Source of the DNA: Sediminibacterium sp.
GTDB lineage: Bacteria; Bacteroidota; Bacteroidia; B-17B0; Aurantibacillaceae
Direction: 5' to 3'
Assembly (NCBI GenBank): GCA_030054095.1
Contig: JASGCO010000003.1
Coordinates: 1 to 64,000, forward strand
DNA: 64,000 nucleotides
Position 1 is the stretch's first letter, and every line of letters begins with the position of its first letter. Below, piece by piece: positions 8,635 to 18,567 of this stretch. The position numbers and the translations under genes were made by a program. The notes under the pieces are model-generated. The model ran no database searches. It was not told where the DNA came from and worked only from the letters and a program-made list of their open reading frames with translations.

Positions 8635-9651
8635 ATGGAAAAGAAGTTCATTTACATACCGGCGTTTCTTGTACTGTTTTTAATCAGCAGTTACTGTATA
8701 GCACAGGACATACATTTTAGTCAATACTACTTATCTCCCCTTAGCCTTAACCCGGCCAACACAGGAAACTACAAAGGCGACTACCGTTTATTCGGTAATT
8801 ACCGGAGTCAGTGGCGGGATATTGACAAAGCCTATAACACCTTTAGTGCCGGAGGCGATGCCAACTTTTACCCCATGAATCAGCAGGTAAGCGGCGGCCT
8901 TATTTTTTTAAATGACCGCAGTGGCGGTAATCTGGTGGTTAATAAAATTTTCCCATCGGTAGCGGTACATAAAAAAATAGCGGGGGTACAGTTACACGGC
9001 GGTTTACAACCGGGCTTCGTTATAAAAACGATTGATTTTTATGCCCATTCCTTTCCGGAGCAACTCAACTGGAACACCGGGAAATTTGACAACACACTTC
9101 CCAATACCGAAACCAATGTTAACCAGCGGTATTCATACTTCGATCTGAACGCGGGGTTTGCCGCCAACAAACGATTTGGAAAATGGGAACCAGAAATAGG
9201 CCTTGCGTTTTTCCATCTTAACCAACCCAGGGAAACGTTTTTGCAAAACACCAATCGCCTTAACATTCGCCAAATCTATAACGCCGGACTCACTTACTAC
9301 CTTCACCCGGTGTTTAATGTGAAAGCCTATACCATGTGTGGCTATACTACCAAAGCCAGCGACTGGGTAAGCGGCATTAACGGCGAATACATCCTGAGTC
9401 AGAATACATTTTTCACTAACTCTGTTTTTGCAGGAATGATGTGGCGCGATGGACTAAAACGCAATAGTGACGCCGCTATTGCCACCGCAGGTTTAAATTA
9501 CAACAACTATACGATAGGCTTTAGTTACGACATCACTTTATCGCAACTCAACACAGCCGTTGACCGTAAAGGCGCGTTTGAAATTGCGCTGATCTATAAA
9601 GCAAAAAATACAAGATTGAGTAAAAAAGCGATCCCTTGTGAAAGATATTAA
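8635..9651 (+). CDS. PorP/SprF family T9SS outer-membrane protein
   Basis: The 338-residue protein has a signal peptide (ending YCIAQ) and the diagnostic start of the family, DIHFSQYYLSPLSLNPANTG, followed by a predicted outer-membrane beta barrel with repeated G/aromatic strands. PorP/SprF proteins help type B T9SS substrates cross or attach to the outer membrane, and each genome carries many copies, each typically next to a specific CHU_C substrate. That is the arrangement here: one base after the giant PKD gene, and overlapping the following PorE-like gene by 14 bases. The most likely role is dedicated partner of the 1510-residue protein. Confidence 0.9.
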   Translation: MEKKFIYIPAFLVLFLISSYCIAQDIHFSQYYLSPLSLNPANTGNYKGDYRLFGNYRSQWRDIDKAYNTFSAGGDANFYPMNQQVSGGLIFLNDRSGGNLVVNKIFPSVAVHKKIAGVQLHGGLQPGFVIKTIDFYAHSFPEQLNWNTGKFDNTLPNTETNVNQRYSYFDLNAGFAANKRFGKWEPEIGLAFFHLNQPRETFLQNTNRLNIRQIYNAGLTYYLHPVFNVKAYTMCGYTTKASDWVSGINGEYILSQNTFFTNSVFAGMMWRDGLKRNSDAAIATAGLNYNNYTIGFSYDITLSQLNTAVDRKGAFEIALIYKAKNTRLSKKAIPCERY

Positions 9652-11677
9652 AAATATACTCTTGCTTTTGATAATCTGCTGTTGTGGCCATGCCCAGATT
9701 GACAGTAGCCTTATCAAAAACGCGTCGCCCCGTACCTTAAAGAAAATGGGGAAAAATGCCCTTCAGCAAAATGATCCGGAAATGGCCATTGCCTGTCTGG
9801 AAAAATACCTTAAATCCGTTCCTGGTGACGCAAAAGCCTCCTTACTACTGGCCAACAGCTATTTGGCTATCCGGGATTATGAACGCGCGCAACGTCAGTT
9901 TTTAACCACTTATACACTAAATAAAACAGATGAGAATGAAGCGCTCTATTATTACGCCCTCATGCAAAAATCGAACGGGCAATACGACAGCGCCAAACTT
10001 AATTTTCAAAAATTCAGAAAAGAATACAAAGGCAACGATAAAGTACTGAAAAAACAAGCCGGAAAAGAAATTACCTTTTGCGACAGCGTTCAAAGTTTAA
10101 TTAAGAACGAACGGAAAATTATTGTTGAACATTTGGATACTACCATTAACAAAGTTAATACAGAAGCGGCACCTGCTTCCTTAGACGAAAACACACTTGT
10201 ATTTACATCGTTACGAACCGATAAAAAAGAATTCATAACCGAAGACGATACCAGTCGTGTTGTTAAACGTAAACTTTACCTGGCACAAAAAGAAAACGAT
10301 AAATGGTTATTTAAAGGCGAGTTTGGCACTAACCTTAACGATCCCACCTTCAATACGGGAAATGCCTGCTTTAGCCCAGACCGTAAACGTTTGTACTTTA
10401 CACGTTGTAAACCCAATTTTAAAGGCGAAATGATTTGCGCGTTGTATGTAAGCGAGAAAAAAGACGGAGAGTGGCAGGAGGCCGTGCGATTACCCAAGAG
10501 TGTCAACAACCCTAAATACACCAGTACCATGCCGGCGGTAGCTACCGATCCTGTAAAAGGAAATGACATTATCTATTTTGTAAGTAACACTAAAGAAGGG
10601 CGTGGTGGTATGGATATATGGTACACCGTGTACGACAAAAAGAAAGGCATTTACAAAACACCTAAAAACGCGGGGAATAAAGTAAATACACCACAAAACG
10701 AGATTACGCCGTTCTTTGATCAGGAAACACGATGTCTTTACTTTAGCAGCGATGGTTTAGGCGGGCTGGGCGGTTACGATGTGTTTAAGGCAATGGGCGA
10801 CGGACGAAAATGGCTGAACACAGAAAATGCGGGACAGCCCATTAATACCGGAGCAGACGACATCTACTATACTATTTCGCCTAACCGGGAAGAAGGCTTT
10901 TTAGTAAGTAACCGTAAAGGAGGAAATGCCTTAAAAAACAGCACCTGCTGCGACGACATTTACCGGTATAAATACACTCAGTACATTAAAATACATTTAA
11001 GCGGTACCATTTCTGAATTAACAGATTTAACCACACCAATAAAAGAAGCGGATGTGGAAGTATTTATTAAAGACAAAAAAACAGGAGAAAAATTTTTGGT
11101 AAAAACCATTCCTACCGATGATAAGGGCAATTATAAAACATCACTCGAAGCCGGTCAGGATTATGTTCTGGTTGTAAAGAAAAAAGATTACCTGGGGAAT
11201 AGTGCCGAGGTTAGTACAAAACAGATCAGCACCTCGCAGGATCTGGTAAAAAACGTATCATTAAGCAAAGAACCGAAAGAACCCATCCGCATCCCGAATA
11301 TTCAATACGAATTTGACAAATCGGTTATTGTGGAAAGTTGCAAACTGGCCATTGACACAACCGTTCTGGCATTGATGGAGGCTAATCCGGAAGTAATTAT
11401 AGAAATACAATCGCACACTGATAGCAAGGGTAGTGAACAATACAATCTGAAACTTTCCCAAAGTCGTGCGGAGAGTGTGGTGAATTACCTGGTGAGTAAA
11501 GGAATTAAACCCGAACGGCTGAAAGCTAAAGGTTATGGCGAAAGTAAACCCGTAGCACCAAACGACAAGCCGGATGGCAGCGATAACCCCGAAGGTCGGG
11601 CCATGAACCGCCGTACCGATTTTAAAATTATTGGCAAGCTAGACGTTGAAGTCATAAACGCGGCAGATCCCGATTAG
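9638..11677 (+). CDS. PorE-like OmpA family protein (TPR, PD40 propeller, CRD, OmpA)
   Basis: A 679-residue exported protein beginning at a GTG inside the end of the PorP gene (MKDIKNILLLLIICCCGHAQ). Domain order: TPR helices at about 30-150, a PD40/WD40-like propeller at about 170-440 (blades such as NTKEGRGGMDIWYT and SSDGLGGLGGYDVFK), a carboxypeptidase-regulatory-like beta sandwich at about 450-540, and an OmpA C-terminal domain at about 550-665 (EIQSHTDSKG, LSQSRAESVVNYL, NRRTDF) with the Asp and Arg positions that bind peptidoglycan. This is the architecture of PorE, the T9SS component that links the machine to the cell wall. Such proteins commonly follow PorP in Bacteroidota, and it is probably part of the same export and anchoring unit. 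Confidence 0.88.
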   Translation: MKDIKNILLLLIICCCGHAQIDSSLIKNASPRTLKKMGKNALQQNDPEMAIACLEKYLKSVPGDAKASLLLANSYLAIRDYERAQRQFLTTYTLNKTDENEALYYYALMQKSNGQYDSAKLNFQKFRKEYKGNDKVLKKQAGKEITFCDSVQSLIKNERKIIVEHLDTTINKVNTEAAPASLDENTLVFTSLRTDKKEFITEDDTSRVVKRKLYLAQKENDKWLFKGEFGTNLNDPTFNTGNACFSPDRKRLYFTRCKPNFKGEMICALYVSEKKDGEWQEAVRLPKSVNNPKYTSTMPAVATDPVKGNDIIYFVSNTKEGRGGMDIWYTVYDKKKGIYKTPKNAGNKVNTPQNEITPFFDQETRCLYFSSDGLGGLGGYDVFKAMGDGRKWLNTENAGQPINTGADDIYYTISPNREEGFLVSNRKGGNALKNSTCCDDIYRYKYTQYIKIHLSGTISELTDLTTPIKEADVEVFIKDKKTGEKFLVKTIPTDDKGNYKTSLEAGQDYVLVVKKKDYLGNSAEVSTKQISTSQDLVKNVSLSKEPKEPIRIPNIQYEFDKSVIVESCKLAIDTTVLALMEANPEVIIEIQSHTDSKGSEQYNLKLSQSRAESVVNYLVSKGIKPERLKAKGYGESKPVAPNDKPDGSDNPEGRAMNRRTDFKIIGKLDVEVINAADPD

Positions 11678-11679
11678 CA

Positions 11680-12855
11680 TTAAGGCCCCGAAGATTTAAT
11701 AAACTTATACCATTGCACCGTATGATCTGTTTGCCATTTGCAATAATACATCCCATCCGGTAAATGACCTATTTCCACCGTTCTGCTGTTTATTTCAGCC
11801 GGAACAGAATCCCAATACTTTGAAAGCACCAGTTCAGAAGCGGCAGAATACAGTTCGATAAGTCCGCCTTTTTCCATTCGCACATCAGATGTCAGCGTTA
11901 TTCTATCGCGTGCCGGATTAGGAGATAATTTCAATCTTTCCTCTGAAAACACGACCCGTTGAATGTCAGAGTAGTTATATATCCCGTTCTTCTTTTGTAA
12001 TCGCAAACGGTAGTAATTATTTCCCTGTAATGGATCCACATCTGACCAAGTGTAATCCGTGATCTTTACCTCATCAAACAAAATCCTTACCGAATCCATT
12101 GGCAGAAAGACACCGGCATCTCCCGCTCTTTCTATTACAATTTGTTCCGGTAATGCGTGCTTCCCTAATTGCCAGTTCAGCTTTACCTGTTTATCCCATT
12201 TGTCTGCTTTAAAAACCAGTTGATCCAACGGCAAAGGCAACGTATAGCATATTGAAATACTGATTTCATCAATAAAGGATTGTACATCGCCCGCGCAGGA
12301 GTAATCAATGGAAGCAAACACCAAGCCAAAATTAGCAGCATTAATCTGTGCCGGTGTCCAAACCGTTCCCCATACGTCGTTACACCCTCCATACGTTACT
12401 TTTGTATCTATCCAGGGCCAGGGCGTGCCAAAATTTGCTTTATCCAATCCCACCTCTGTTCCTCCGCTCAACAGGCGCAACCCATTATCCTCTGCATGTG
12501 CGCCAAAATCACAGCGCTTTTCAACATCAACGCTAATACCGGTAATACTGGCTCCGGCGGGAATCGTAAACCCAAAATTTGTCAGGCGTAAACAATTTGT
12601 ATTGGCATCGCAACACCCGCAATGCACCGCTGTAGCATATACATTATCTGATAACTGAACGCTAGTTACAGGTGCATAATTCAGCAGACTGGAATAACTA
12701 AACGAACACGATCCGGACGTAATTACAGACGCGGTTTTTGGTCCGGTATTTATTTGCGCGTGTAATGCATTGTTCAGGAAGCAGATCAGTATGACCCAAT
12801 GCAGATAAATAATAGTAGTAGGTGTTTTCTTTAAAATATTAAACACTTGCTTCAT
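11680..12855 (-). CDS. T9SS-secreted protein, type A sorting domain
   Basis: 391 residues with a longer-than-usual N-terminal export signal (hydrophobic stretch TIIYLHWVILICFLNNALHAQ), a Cys-rich beta domain (VHCGCCDANTNC, then a segment around SITGISVDVEKRC) that looks like a lectin-like sandwich, and a type A C-terminal domain (LKLSPNPARDRITLTS ... LPDGMYYCKWQ). It is convergent with the PorE-like gene, with the two stops two bases apart, so the transcripts must read into each other or share a terminator that I could not see. Function unknown; predicted surface or released protein. Confidence 0.8.
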   Translation of the reverse strand: MKQVFNILKKTPTTIIYLHWVILICFLNNALHAQINTGPKTASVITSGSCSFSYSSLLNYAPVTSVQLSDNVYATAVHCGCCDANTNCLRLTNFGFTIPAGASITGISVDVEKRCDFGAHAEDNGLRLLSGGTEVGLDKANFGTPWPWIDTKVTYGGCNDVWGTVWTPAQINAANFGLVFASIDYSCAGDVQSFIDEISISICYTLPLPLDQLVFKADKWDKQVKLNWQLGKHALPEQIVIERAGDAGVFLPMDSVRILFDEVKITDYTWSDVDPLQGNNYYRLRLQKKNGIYNYSDIQRVVFSEERLKLSPNPARDRITLTSDVRMEKGGLIELYSAASELVLSKYWDSVPAEINSRTVEIGHLPDGMYYCKWQTDHTVQWYKFIKSSGP

Positions 12856-13002
12856 TGCGTCCGAAAATTAACAGTTTTAAACCGACCGGCATTTTTTTTA
12901 ACACCTGTGCATTATAAATAACAAAAAACCAGTAGATACCCATTACCGGAAAGGCACAAAATTCGTCTTACGTGTTCCATTCCCGCCTCTTATTTTAATC
13001 CG

Positions 13003-13010
13003 TATATTTG
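13003..13010 (+). promoter_or_regulatory. Predicted -7 element directly before the GH20 start codon
   Basis: TATATTTG matches TAnnTTTG exactly and ends five bases before the ATG at 13016. Because transcription normally starts a few bases after this element, the message should be leaderless or nearly so. Confidence 0.6.
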
Positions 13011-13015
13011 GCGCT

Positions 13016-14635
13016 ATGCGCATTGTATTCCTCTCTTGCTTATTAGCGATCTTATCTGGTTTCTATGGACAGACCAGTGCTTTAATTCCTCTGCCGGCTG
13101 TGATTAAACCGGGAAAAGGCAGTTTCAGTATTACTGAATCTACCCTGCTTGTTGTTAAGAACAAACAAGACAGTAATAGTGTGCGGTTTTTAAATCAGTA
13201 CCTTTCTACCCATTACGGCTTTAAACTTCCTGTCAGCACTTCGGCTACTTCCAGCTACATTGAGTTAAATACGTCGCTTAGTGGGCACTCCAACAGTAAT
13301 TACTATGAACTATATGCAGACGATAAACACATTACCATTGACGGCACTGATCCCGCTGCCACATTTTACGGTATGCAAACCTTACTGCAACTGCTTCCTG
13401 TACAAAAAACAAATTCATTGAAAATAAAAGGTGTACACATTAAAGATTCCGCCCGTTTCGCATACAGAGGGATGCATCTGGATGTAGCCCGGCATTTTTT
13501 CCCTGTAAGTTTTATCAAAAAGTACATTGACTACCTGGCTCTTCATAAGTTTAATACCTTTCACTGGCACCTTACCGAAGATCAGGGCTGGCGCATTGAA
13601 ATAAAAAAATATCCTGAACTGATCCGGAAAGGCGCCTGGAGAAATGGCACCATTACGGGTAAATATCCAGGAAACGGTAACGACGGCAAGCGTTACGGTG
13701 GCTATTACACACAGGAAGAGATCAAAGAAATTGTGCACTACGCTTCGGAACGCTTTATTGAAGTGATTCCCGAAATAGAATTACCGGGGCATTCATCGGC
13801 AGCCATAGCCGCTTACCCCGAATTAAGCTGTTTTCCGGAGGAACCCAGCAAGATGTATTATCCTAAAAATTGCCAATGGCACGGGGACTCCACCGGCAAA
13901 CAGGTTCAGCAAACCTGGGGTGTTTTCGACGATGTGTATTGTGCTGGTAAAGACCATACCTTCACGTTTGTAGAAGACGTATTGAGTGAAGTGATGTCCC
14001 TTTTTCCATCTAAATACATTCACGTGGGTGGAGACGAATGCCCCAAGAATAACTGGAAACGTTGCCCTAAATGCCAGCAGCGAATGAAATCCGAAAACCT
14101 GAAAGACGAACACGAGCTGCAGAGTTACTTTATTCAACGTGTGGAAAAATACCTGAACAGTAACGGTAAAACCCTCATCGGATGGGATGAAATTCTGGAA
14201 GGTGGTCTGGCTCCTAACGCTGTAGTGATGAGTTGGCGGGGAGAAAGTGGTGGTATTGAAGCGGCCGGGCAATCGCACAACGTCATTATGTCGCCTAACA
14301 AACCGGTGTACTTCGATCATAGTCCCAATAAGCCCGAAGATTCTTTAACCATAGGTGGTTATAACTCCCTGAACAGTGTGTACCTGTATGAACCGGTTCC
14401 TCAAAAATTAAACGTGGCCAAACACGCGTTTATCATGGGCGCGCAGGCTAATGTATGGACTGAGTACATGGACAATACTAAAAAAGTTGAGTACATGATA
14501 TTTCCGCGGATGAGTGCTTTAAGCGAAGTATTGTGGAGTCCGAAAGGAAAACGAAACTGGAATGATTTTAGCGTACGCCTACAGGAACAACGTAAACGCT
14601 ATAACCTTTGGGGTGTTAGCTATAACAGGAAGTAA
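13016..14635 (+). CDS. Beta-N-acetylhexosaminidase, glycoside hydrolase family 20
   Basis: 539 residues, with a signal peptide (ending SGFYGQ) and no lipobox. The GH20b accessory domain spans about 20-145 and the catalytic TIM barrel about 148-500. Conserved signatures are YRGMHLDVARHFF at the barrel entry, FHWHLTEDQGWR, and the catalytic Asp-Glu pair D340-E341 in HVGGDECPKNNW. GH20 enzymes remove terminal GlcNAc or GalNAc from chitin fragments, glycoproteins or peptidoglycan by substrate-assisted catalysis; the product is probably periplasmic. It stands alone: the previous gene ends on the other strand and the next (hisIE) is convergent, so no sugar-uptake partner is nearby. Confidence 0.93.
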   Translation: MRIVFLSCLLAILSGFYGQTSALIPLPAVIKPGKGSFSITESTLLVVKNKQDSNSVRFLNQYLSTHYGFKLPVSTSATSSYIELNTSLSGHSNSNYYELYADDKHITIDGTDPAATFYGMQTLLQLLPVQKTNSLKIKGVHIKDSARFAYRGMHLDVARHFFPVSFIKKYIDYLALHKFNTFHWHLTEDQGWRIEIKKYPELIRKGAWRNGTITGKYPGNGNDGKRYGGYYTQEEIKEIVHYASERFIEVIPEIELPGHSSAAIAAYPELSCFPEEPSKMYYPKNCQWHGDSTGKQVQQTWGVFDDVYCAGKDHTFTFVEDVLSEVMSLFPSKYIHVGGDECPKNNWKRCPKCQQRMKSENLKDEHELQSYFIQRVEKYLNSNGKTLIGWDEILEGGLAPNAVVMSWRGESGGIEAAGQSHNVIMSPNKPVYFDHSPNKPEDSLTIGGYNSLNSVYLYEPVPQKLNVAKHAFIMGAQANVWTEYMDNTKKVEYMIFPRMSALSEVLWSPKGKRNWNDFSVRLQEQRKRYNLWGVSYNRK

Positions 14636-14779
14636 TCTGATAAACTAATATCCTCGCTTTAGGATGTTCCTGTGGAAAAACAATGCCTCTCTTGTTTCAA
14701 ACCATTGTACTACTTAAACTCAACAGGAACACCCAAGGCATCGGCTACTGCCAAAACCCACCTTTATCCGATCTTCCAT

Positions 14780-15379
14780 TTACTGACTTTTTAAATGACG
14801 ATTCTTTAGTACACTTTCTACATTCTTTAAGCTATACCCCTTTGCTCTTAATAATACCAGATAATGAAATAACAAATCTGCCGCTTCATTCAGAAACAGT
14901 TTATCATCTGTATCCTTCGCTTCAATAATCAATTCGACGGCCTCCTCGCCTACTTTCTGCGCTATTTTATTGATGCCCTTTTTAAAGAGGGTGTTTACAT
15001 AAGACGTTCCGTCATTTTGGTGTATACGCTCCTCTATTATTTTTTCCAGATAGGGAATAAAAGGCCCCGTATTTGCTTCAGACCAACAGGTATCGGTACC
15101 TGTATGACAAACGGGTCCCGCAGGCTTTACTTTAATCAACAGGGTATCGTTATCGCAATCTGCTTTTATCTCATTCACCCATAAATAGTTTCCGCTTTCT
15201 TCACCCTTTGTCCATAAGCGCTGTTTACTTCTACTGTAAAACGTCACCCGTTTTTCATGAATTGTTTTGTCCAAGGCTTCCGCATTCATAAACCCTAGCA
15301 TCAGCACTTTCAGTGTTGTACTATCCTGAATAATGGCAGGTGCTAAGCCATCCTGGTATTTTAAAAAATTGACTTCCAT
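14780..15379 (-). CDS. hisIE: Bifunctional phosphoribosyl-AMP cyclohydrolase / phosphoribosyl-ATP pyrophosphatase
   Basis: The 199-residue protein joins the HisI domain (residues 1 to about 100, with the metal-binding CDNDTLLIKV and CHTGTDTCW cysteines) to the HisE domain (about 110-199, VGEEAVELIIEA). It carries out steps two and three of histidine synthesis: hydrolysis of phosphoribosyl-ATP to phosphoribosyl-AMP, then ring opening. It is the last gene of the his operon, starting one base after hisF. About 144 bp separate it from the convergent GH20 gene; no clear terminator was seen. Confidence 0.96.
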   Translation of the reverse strand: MEVNFLKYQDGLAPAIIQDSTTLKVLMLGFMNAEALDKTIHEKRVTFYSRSKQRLWTKGEESGNYLWVNEIKADCDNDTLLIKVKPAGPVCHTGTDTCWSEANTGPFIPYLEKIIEERIHQNDGTSYVNTLFKKGINKIAQKVGEEAVELIIEAKDTDDKLFLNEAADLLFHYLVLLRAKGYSLKNVESVLKNRHLKSQ

Positions 15380-15380
15380 A

Positions 15381-16139
15381 TTATAATCGTATCGCTAGTT
15401 GTTGTTGAAAAAGAAATTGTTTCAGTACCGGTAGTTCTACTGTTCTGAAATGAAAGATGGATGCTGCCAATGCCGCATCGGCTCCCGCTTCCTGAAACAC
15501 AGTGGCAAAATGCTCCATGGTTCCCGCACCCCCGCTGGCTATAACCGGAATAGGTACCCCCGTACTGATCATTTTTACGAGCTCAATATCGAAACCCTGC
15601 TTTGTGCCATCCGCGTTCATGCTTGTTAACAGAATTTCACCTGCGCCAAGTTCTGCTCCCCGTATGGCCCAGTCTAACGCATTTAAGCCCGTTGGCACAC
15701 GTCCTCCGTCTAAATAAACCTCATAGCTATTCTCCGCATTTAAACACGCGTCAATAGCTAGTACAATGCATTGCGAACCAAACCGCTTTGAAAGTTCTGT
15801 GATCAACGAGGGGGCTCGTACCGCTGCGCTGTTCACTGAAATCTTATCTGCTCCCGCTTCCAGTAAAGCGCTTACATCCGCTACAGATGAAATGCCACCA
15901 CCAACGGTAAAGGGAATATTCACCCGTTGCGCAATGCGCTTTACAAGGTCTATCAGTGTTTTCCGCTTTTCGTGTGTGGCGGTTATATCCAGAAACACCA
16001 ATTCATCGGCCCCTTCCTCGCAATAACGAATCGCCAGTTCTACCGGATCTCCGGCATCCCGGATGTTCTCAAAATTCACCCCTTTTACGGTTCGCCCGTC
16101 TTTAATATCCAGACAGGGAATAATTCTCCTGGTTAACAT
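15381..16139 (-). CDS. hisF: Imidazole glycerol phosphate synthase, cyclase subunit
   Basis: 252 residues, the usual HisF length. It begins [20 protein letters not shown] with the first catalytic Asp at position 11, and has the phosphate-binding motifs FTVGGGI and VIASGGAGT of the (beta-alpha)8 barrel and [15 protein letters not shown]. It uses ammonia channelled from HisH to turn PRFAR into imidazole glycerol phosphate and AICAR. It lies two bases downstream of hisA and one base upstream of hisIE, so these genes are translated as a tight block. Confidence 0.97.
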   Translation of the reverse strand: MLTRRIIPCLDIKDGRTVKGVNFENIRDAGDPVELAIRYCEEGADELVFLDITATHEKRKTLIDLVKRIAQRVNIPFTVGGGISSVADVSALLEAGADKISVNSAAVRAPSLITELSKRFGSQCIVLAIDACLNAENSYEVYLDGGRVPTGLNALDWAIRGAELGAGEILLTSMNADGTKQGFDIELVKMISTGVPIPVIASGGAGTMEHFATVFQEAGADAALAASIFHFRTVELPVLKQFLFQQQLAIRL

Positions 16140-16141
16140 GC

Positions 16142-16855
16142 TTACGGTTTTAGTAAGGTTAATTTATTTTCGTAAACCGCTTTGCCGACAATTGCCGCTT
16201 TACAGCCTATCTCCTGCAGTTCTAAAACATCGGCATCACTGGCTATTCCACCACTAGCTATAAGGTAAAGGTCTGGAAACCGCTCCAGTAACTGCCGGTA
16301 CAAATCTACTCCCGGTCCCTGCAACATACCATCTTTACTGATATCTGTGCAGAAGAAGTGATTGAATCCCGTTTTAAGATACCATTCAATACAATCCCAC
16401 ACCTTGTAATCGGAGGTCTCCTGCCAGCCATGCAAAGCCAATCGTCCTTCTTTTACATCACACCCTATCAAAAAGTTACCGGTGCCGTAATGAATCATCC
16501 ATTCTTTAACGCGTTCAGGTTGTTTTACTGCCATACTTCCAATCGTTACGTAAGCTGCGCCCGCCTTCAGAACAGAGGCAACGTCGTTTTCCGTTTTGAT
16601 CCCGCCGCCAAAATCAATCTGCATATCTGTTTCGGCAACAATACGCTCCAACACGTGTAAATTACAGATCCGTCCTGCTTTGGCGCCATCCAGATCTACC
16701 AAATGCAGGCGTTTTATTCCCTGAGCCGCAAAGCGCTTCGCTACACGTACCGGGTCTGTATCATATACGGTTTTCACATCATAATTACCCTGACTTAAAC
16801 GCACGCACTGACCGTTGATAAGATCTATTGCCGGAATTAATTCTATCGTGTTCAT
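16142..16855 (-). CDS. hisA: ProFAR isomerase (1-(5-phosphoribosyl)-5-[(5-phosphoribosylamino)methylideneamino]imidazole-4-carboxamide isomerase)
   Basis: A 237-residue (beta-alpha)8 barrel paralogous to HisF. It starts [20 protein letters not shown] with the catalytic Asp in AIDL, and has DFGGGIKT and the second catalytic Asp in [12 protein letters not shown], followed by IASGGIAS for phosphate binding. It catalyses the Amadori-type isomerisation of ProFAR to PRFAR, the substrate of HisF-HisH. One base separates it from hisH upstream. Confidence 0.97.
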   Translation of the reverse strand: MNTIELIPAIDLINGQCVRLSQGNYDVKTVYDTDPVRVAKRFAAQGIKRLHLVDLDGAKAGRICNLHVLERIVAETDMQIDFGGGIKTENDVASVLKAGAAYVTIGSMAVKQPERVKEWMIHYGTGNFLIGCDVKEGRLALHGWQETSDYKVWDCIEWYLKTGFNHFFCTDISKDGMLQGPGVDLYRQLLERFPDLYLIASGGIASDADVLELQEIGCKAAIVGKAVYENKLTLLKP

Positions 16856-16856
16856 A

Positions 16857-17441
16857 CTATAACTTTAAAAAATTGTTCAATATTACTTCCCCTGCTTTCC
16901 CCGATTTTTCAGGATGAAACTGCACGCCGTAAAAATTATTATGCTGCAAAGCAGACGAGTAGGTTCTTCCATAATTCGTTTTTGCCACGGCCAAAGGCGT
17001 ATCGGGCACGTAATACCCGTGTACAAAGTACTGATAGGTAGCCTCATTAAGTCCACTGAACAATTCTGAACGCATCCCAAACAGTGTATTCCATCCTACC
17101 TGCGGCACTTTTAATGTTCCTGCCGGGAAGCGTTCTACCTTTGCATCAAATACACCTAAACAAGGGGTGTTTCCTTCTTCAGAATAGTGACATAACAGTT
17201 GCATGCCTAAACATATTCCCAATACCGGCTGTTGCAATTGGGTAATCACTTTATCCAATCCCCTTGCTTTCAGATAGGCCATAGCCCCCGAAGCCTCTCC
17301 CACTCCCGGAAAAATAACTTTATCCGCTGATTGTATTACCTGATGGTCGTCACTCACTATGCCCTCGTATCCTAAACGTTGAAGGGCAAAGCATACCGAC
17401 TGAATATTACCAGCATTATACCGTAGTACTACAATTTTCAT
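16857..17441 (-). CDS. hisH: Imidazole glycerol phosphate synthase, glutaminase subunit
   Basis: 194 residues with the class I glutamine amidotransferase fold: FPGVGEASGAM forms the oxyanion region, VLGICLGMQLL carries the nucleophilic Cys, and FYGVQFHPEKSG carries the catalytic His and Glu. It supplies ammonia to HisF. The start codon overlaps the stop of hisB by one base, consistent with translational coupling. Confidence 0.97.
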   Translation of the reverse strand: MKIVVLRYNAGNIQSVCFALQRLGYEGIVSDDHQVIQSADKVIFPGVGEASGAMAYLKARGLDKVITQLQQPVLGICLGMQLLCHYSEEGNTPCLGVFDAKVERFPAGTLKVPQVGWNTLFGMRSELFSGLNEATYQYFVHGYYVPDTPLAVAKTNYGRTYSSALQHNNFYGVQFHPEKSGKAGEVILNNFLKL

Positions 17442-18547
17442 TACAATACACCTTTAGTAGTTGGTAACTGATTACTGCCATCGCGTTTAACGGCCATTTT
17501 TATACACCGGGCAAACGCTTTAAAAATAGCTTCAATTTTATGATGTTCATTTTCTCCTTCTGCTCTAATGTTCAAATTACATTTGGCCGCGTCGCTAAAG
17601 GATTTAAAAAAATGAAAAAACAACTCTGTTGGCATTTCGCCAATGCGTTCGCGTTTAAATACGGCTGACCATTCAATCCAGTTTCGTCCACCAAAATCAA
17701 TTGCCACCTGTGCCAGGCAATCATCCATCGGCAGAGAAAAGCCGTAACGCTCAATCCCTGATTTATTTCCTAATGCCCGCGTAAACGCTTCTCCTAAAGC
17801 AATGGCGGTGTCTTCTATCGTATGGTGTTCATCAATATGCAAGTCGCCTTTGCATACTACCGTCAAATCGCACATACTGTGCCTGGCGATTTGTTCCAGC
17901 ATGTGATCAAAAAAACCAAGACCCGTATTTACTTTTGCTTTTCCGGTTCCATCCAAACAAAGGGTCAACATAATATCCGTTTCGTTCGTTTTACGTGTAT
18001 GATTTATCTCCCGCGGAGGCTGCTTCAGATAATGATAAATCGCTTCCCAGTCTTTTGTTACCAGTGCTATTGGAAATTTTGAACGTGAAGGTTTATCGTT
18101 GTTCTTGATCAGAATCGCTTTTGCATTAAGATTAAATGCCAGCTCCACATCCGTTAACCGATCGCCTATTACATACGAATCGTGCAAATTGTACTTTCCA
18201 TTAAGATACGATTTGAGTAATCCCGTTCCCGGTTTCCGGGTTGGTTTATGTTCATGCGCGAAACTTTTATCAATCAAAATTTTTCGAAAATGTATCCCTT
18301 CTCCTTTCAGGGTATTTACCACAAAGTCCTGAACCGGCCAGAATTTCTTCTCCGGAAAAGAACGGGTACCTAGGCCATCCTGATTGGTTACCATGACTAA
18401 CTCATAATCCAATTCTCTGGCTATTTTGCTTAACCAGTAAATACTACCGGGAATAAACCGCAGGCGTTCAAAGCTGTCAATCTGGAACGTATCACGTGGC
18501 TCTGCTATCAGGGTGCCATCGCGATCTATAAATAATACTTTTTTCAT
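17441..18547 (-). CDS. hisB: Bifunctional histidinol-phosphatase / imidazoleglycerol-phosphate dehydratase
   Basis: A 368-residue fusion. Residues 1 to about 165 are a HAD-type histidinol phosphatase (FIDRDGTLIAEP with the nucleophile Asp and DRLTDVELA later); about 175-368 are the IGP dehydratase, with its two metal motifs around DEHHTIEDTAIALGEA and the final GENEHHKIEAIFKA. It performs two non-consecutive steps, as in E. coli. It is separated from hisC by 104 bp holding a short repeated element, whereas all other his genes are within a few bases of each other. Confidence 0.96.
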   Translation of the reverse strand: MKKVLFIDRDGTLIAEPRDTFQIDSFERLRFIPGSIYWLSKIARELDYELVMVTNQDGLGTRSFPEKKFWPVQDFVVNTLKGEGIHFRKILIDKSFAHEHKPTRKPGTGLLKSYLNGKYNLHDSYVIGDRLTDVELAFNLNAKAILIKNNDKPSRSKFPIALVTKDWEAIYHYLKQPPREINHTRKTNETDIMLTLCLDGTGKAKVNTGLGFFDHMLEQIARHSMCDLTVVCKGDLHIDEHHTIEDTAIALGEAFTRALGNKSGIERYGFSLPMDDCLAQVAIDFGGRNWIEWSAVFKRERIGEMPTELFFHFFKSFSDAAKCNLNIRAEGENEHHKIEAIFKAFARCIKMAVKRDGSNQLPTTKGVL

Positions 18548-18567
18548 GTGTAGATTTTATTTTCAGT

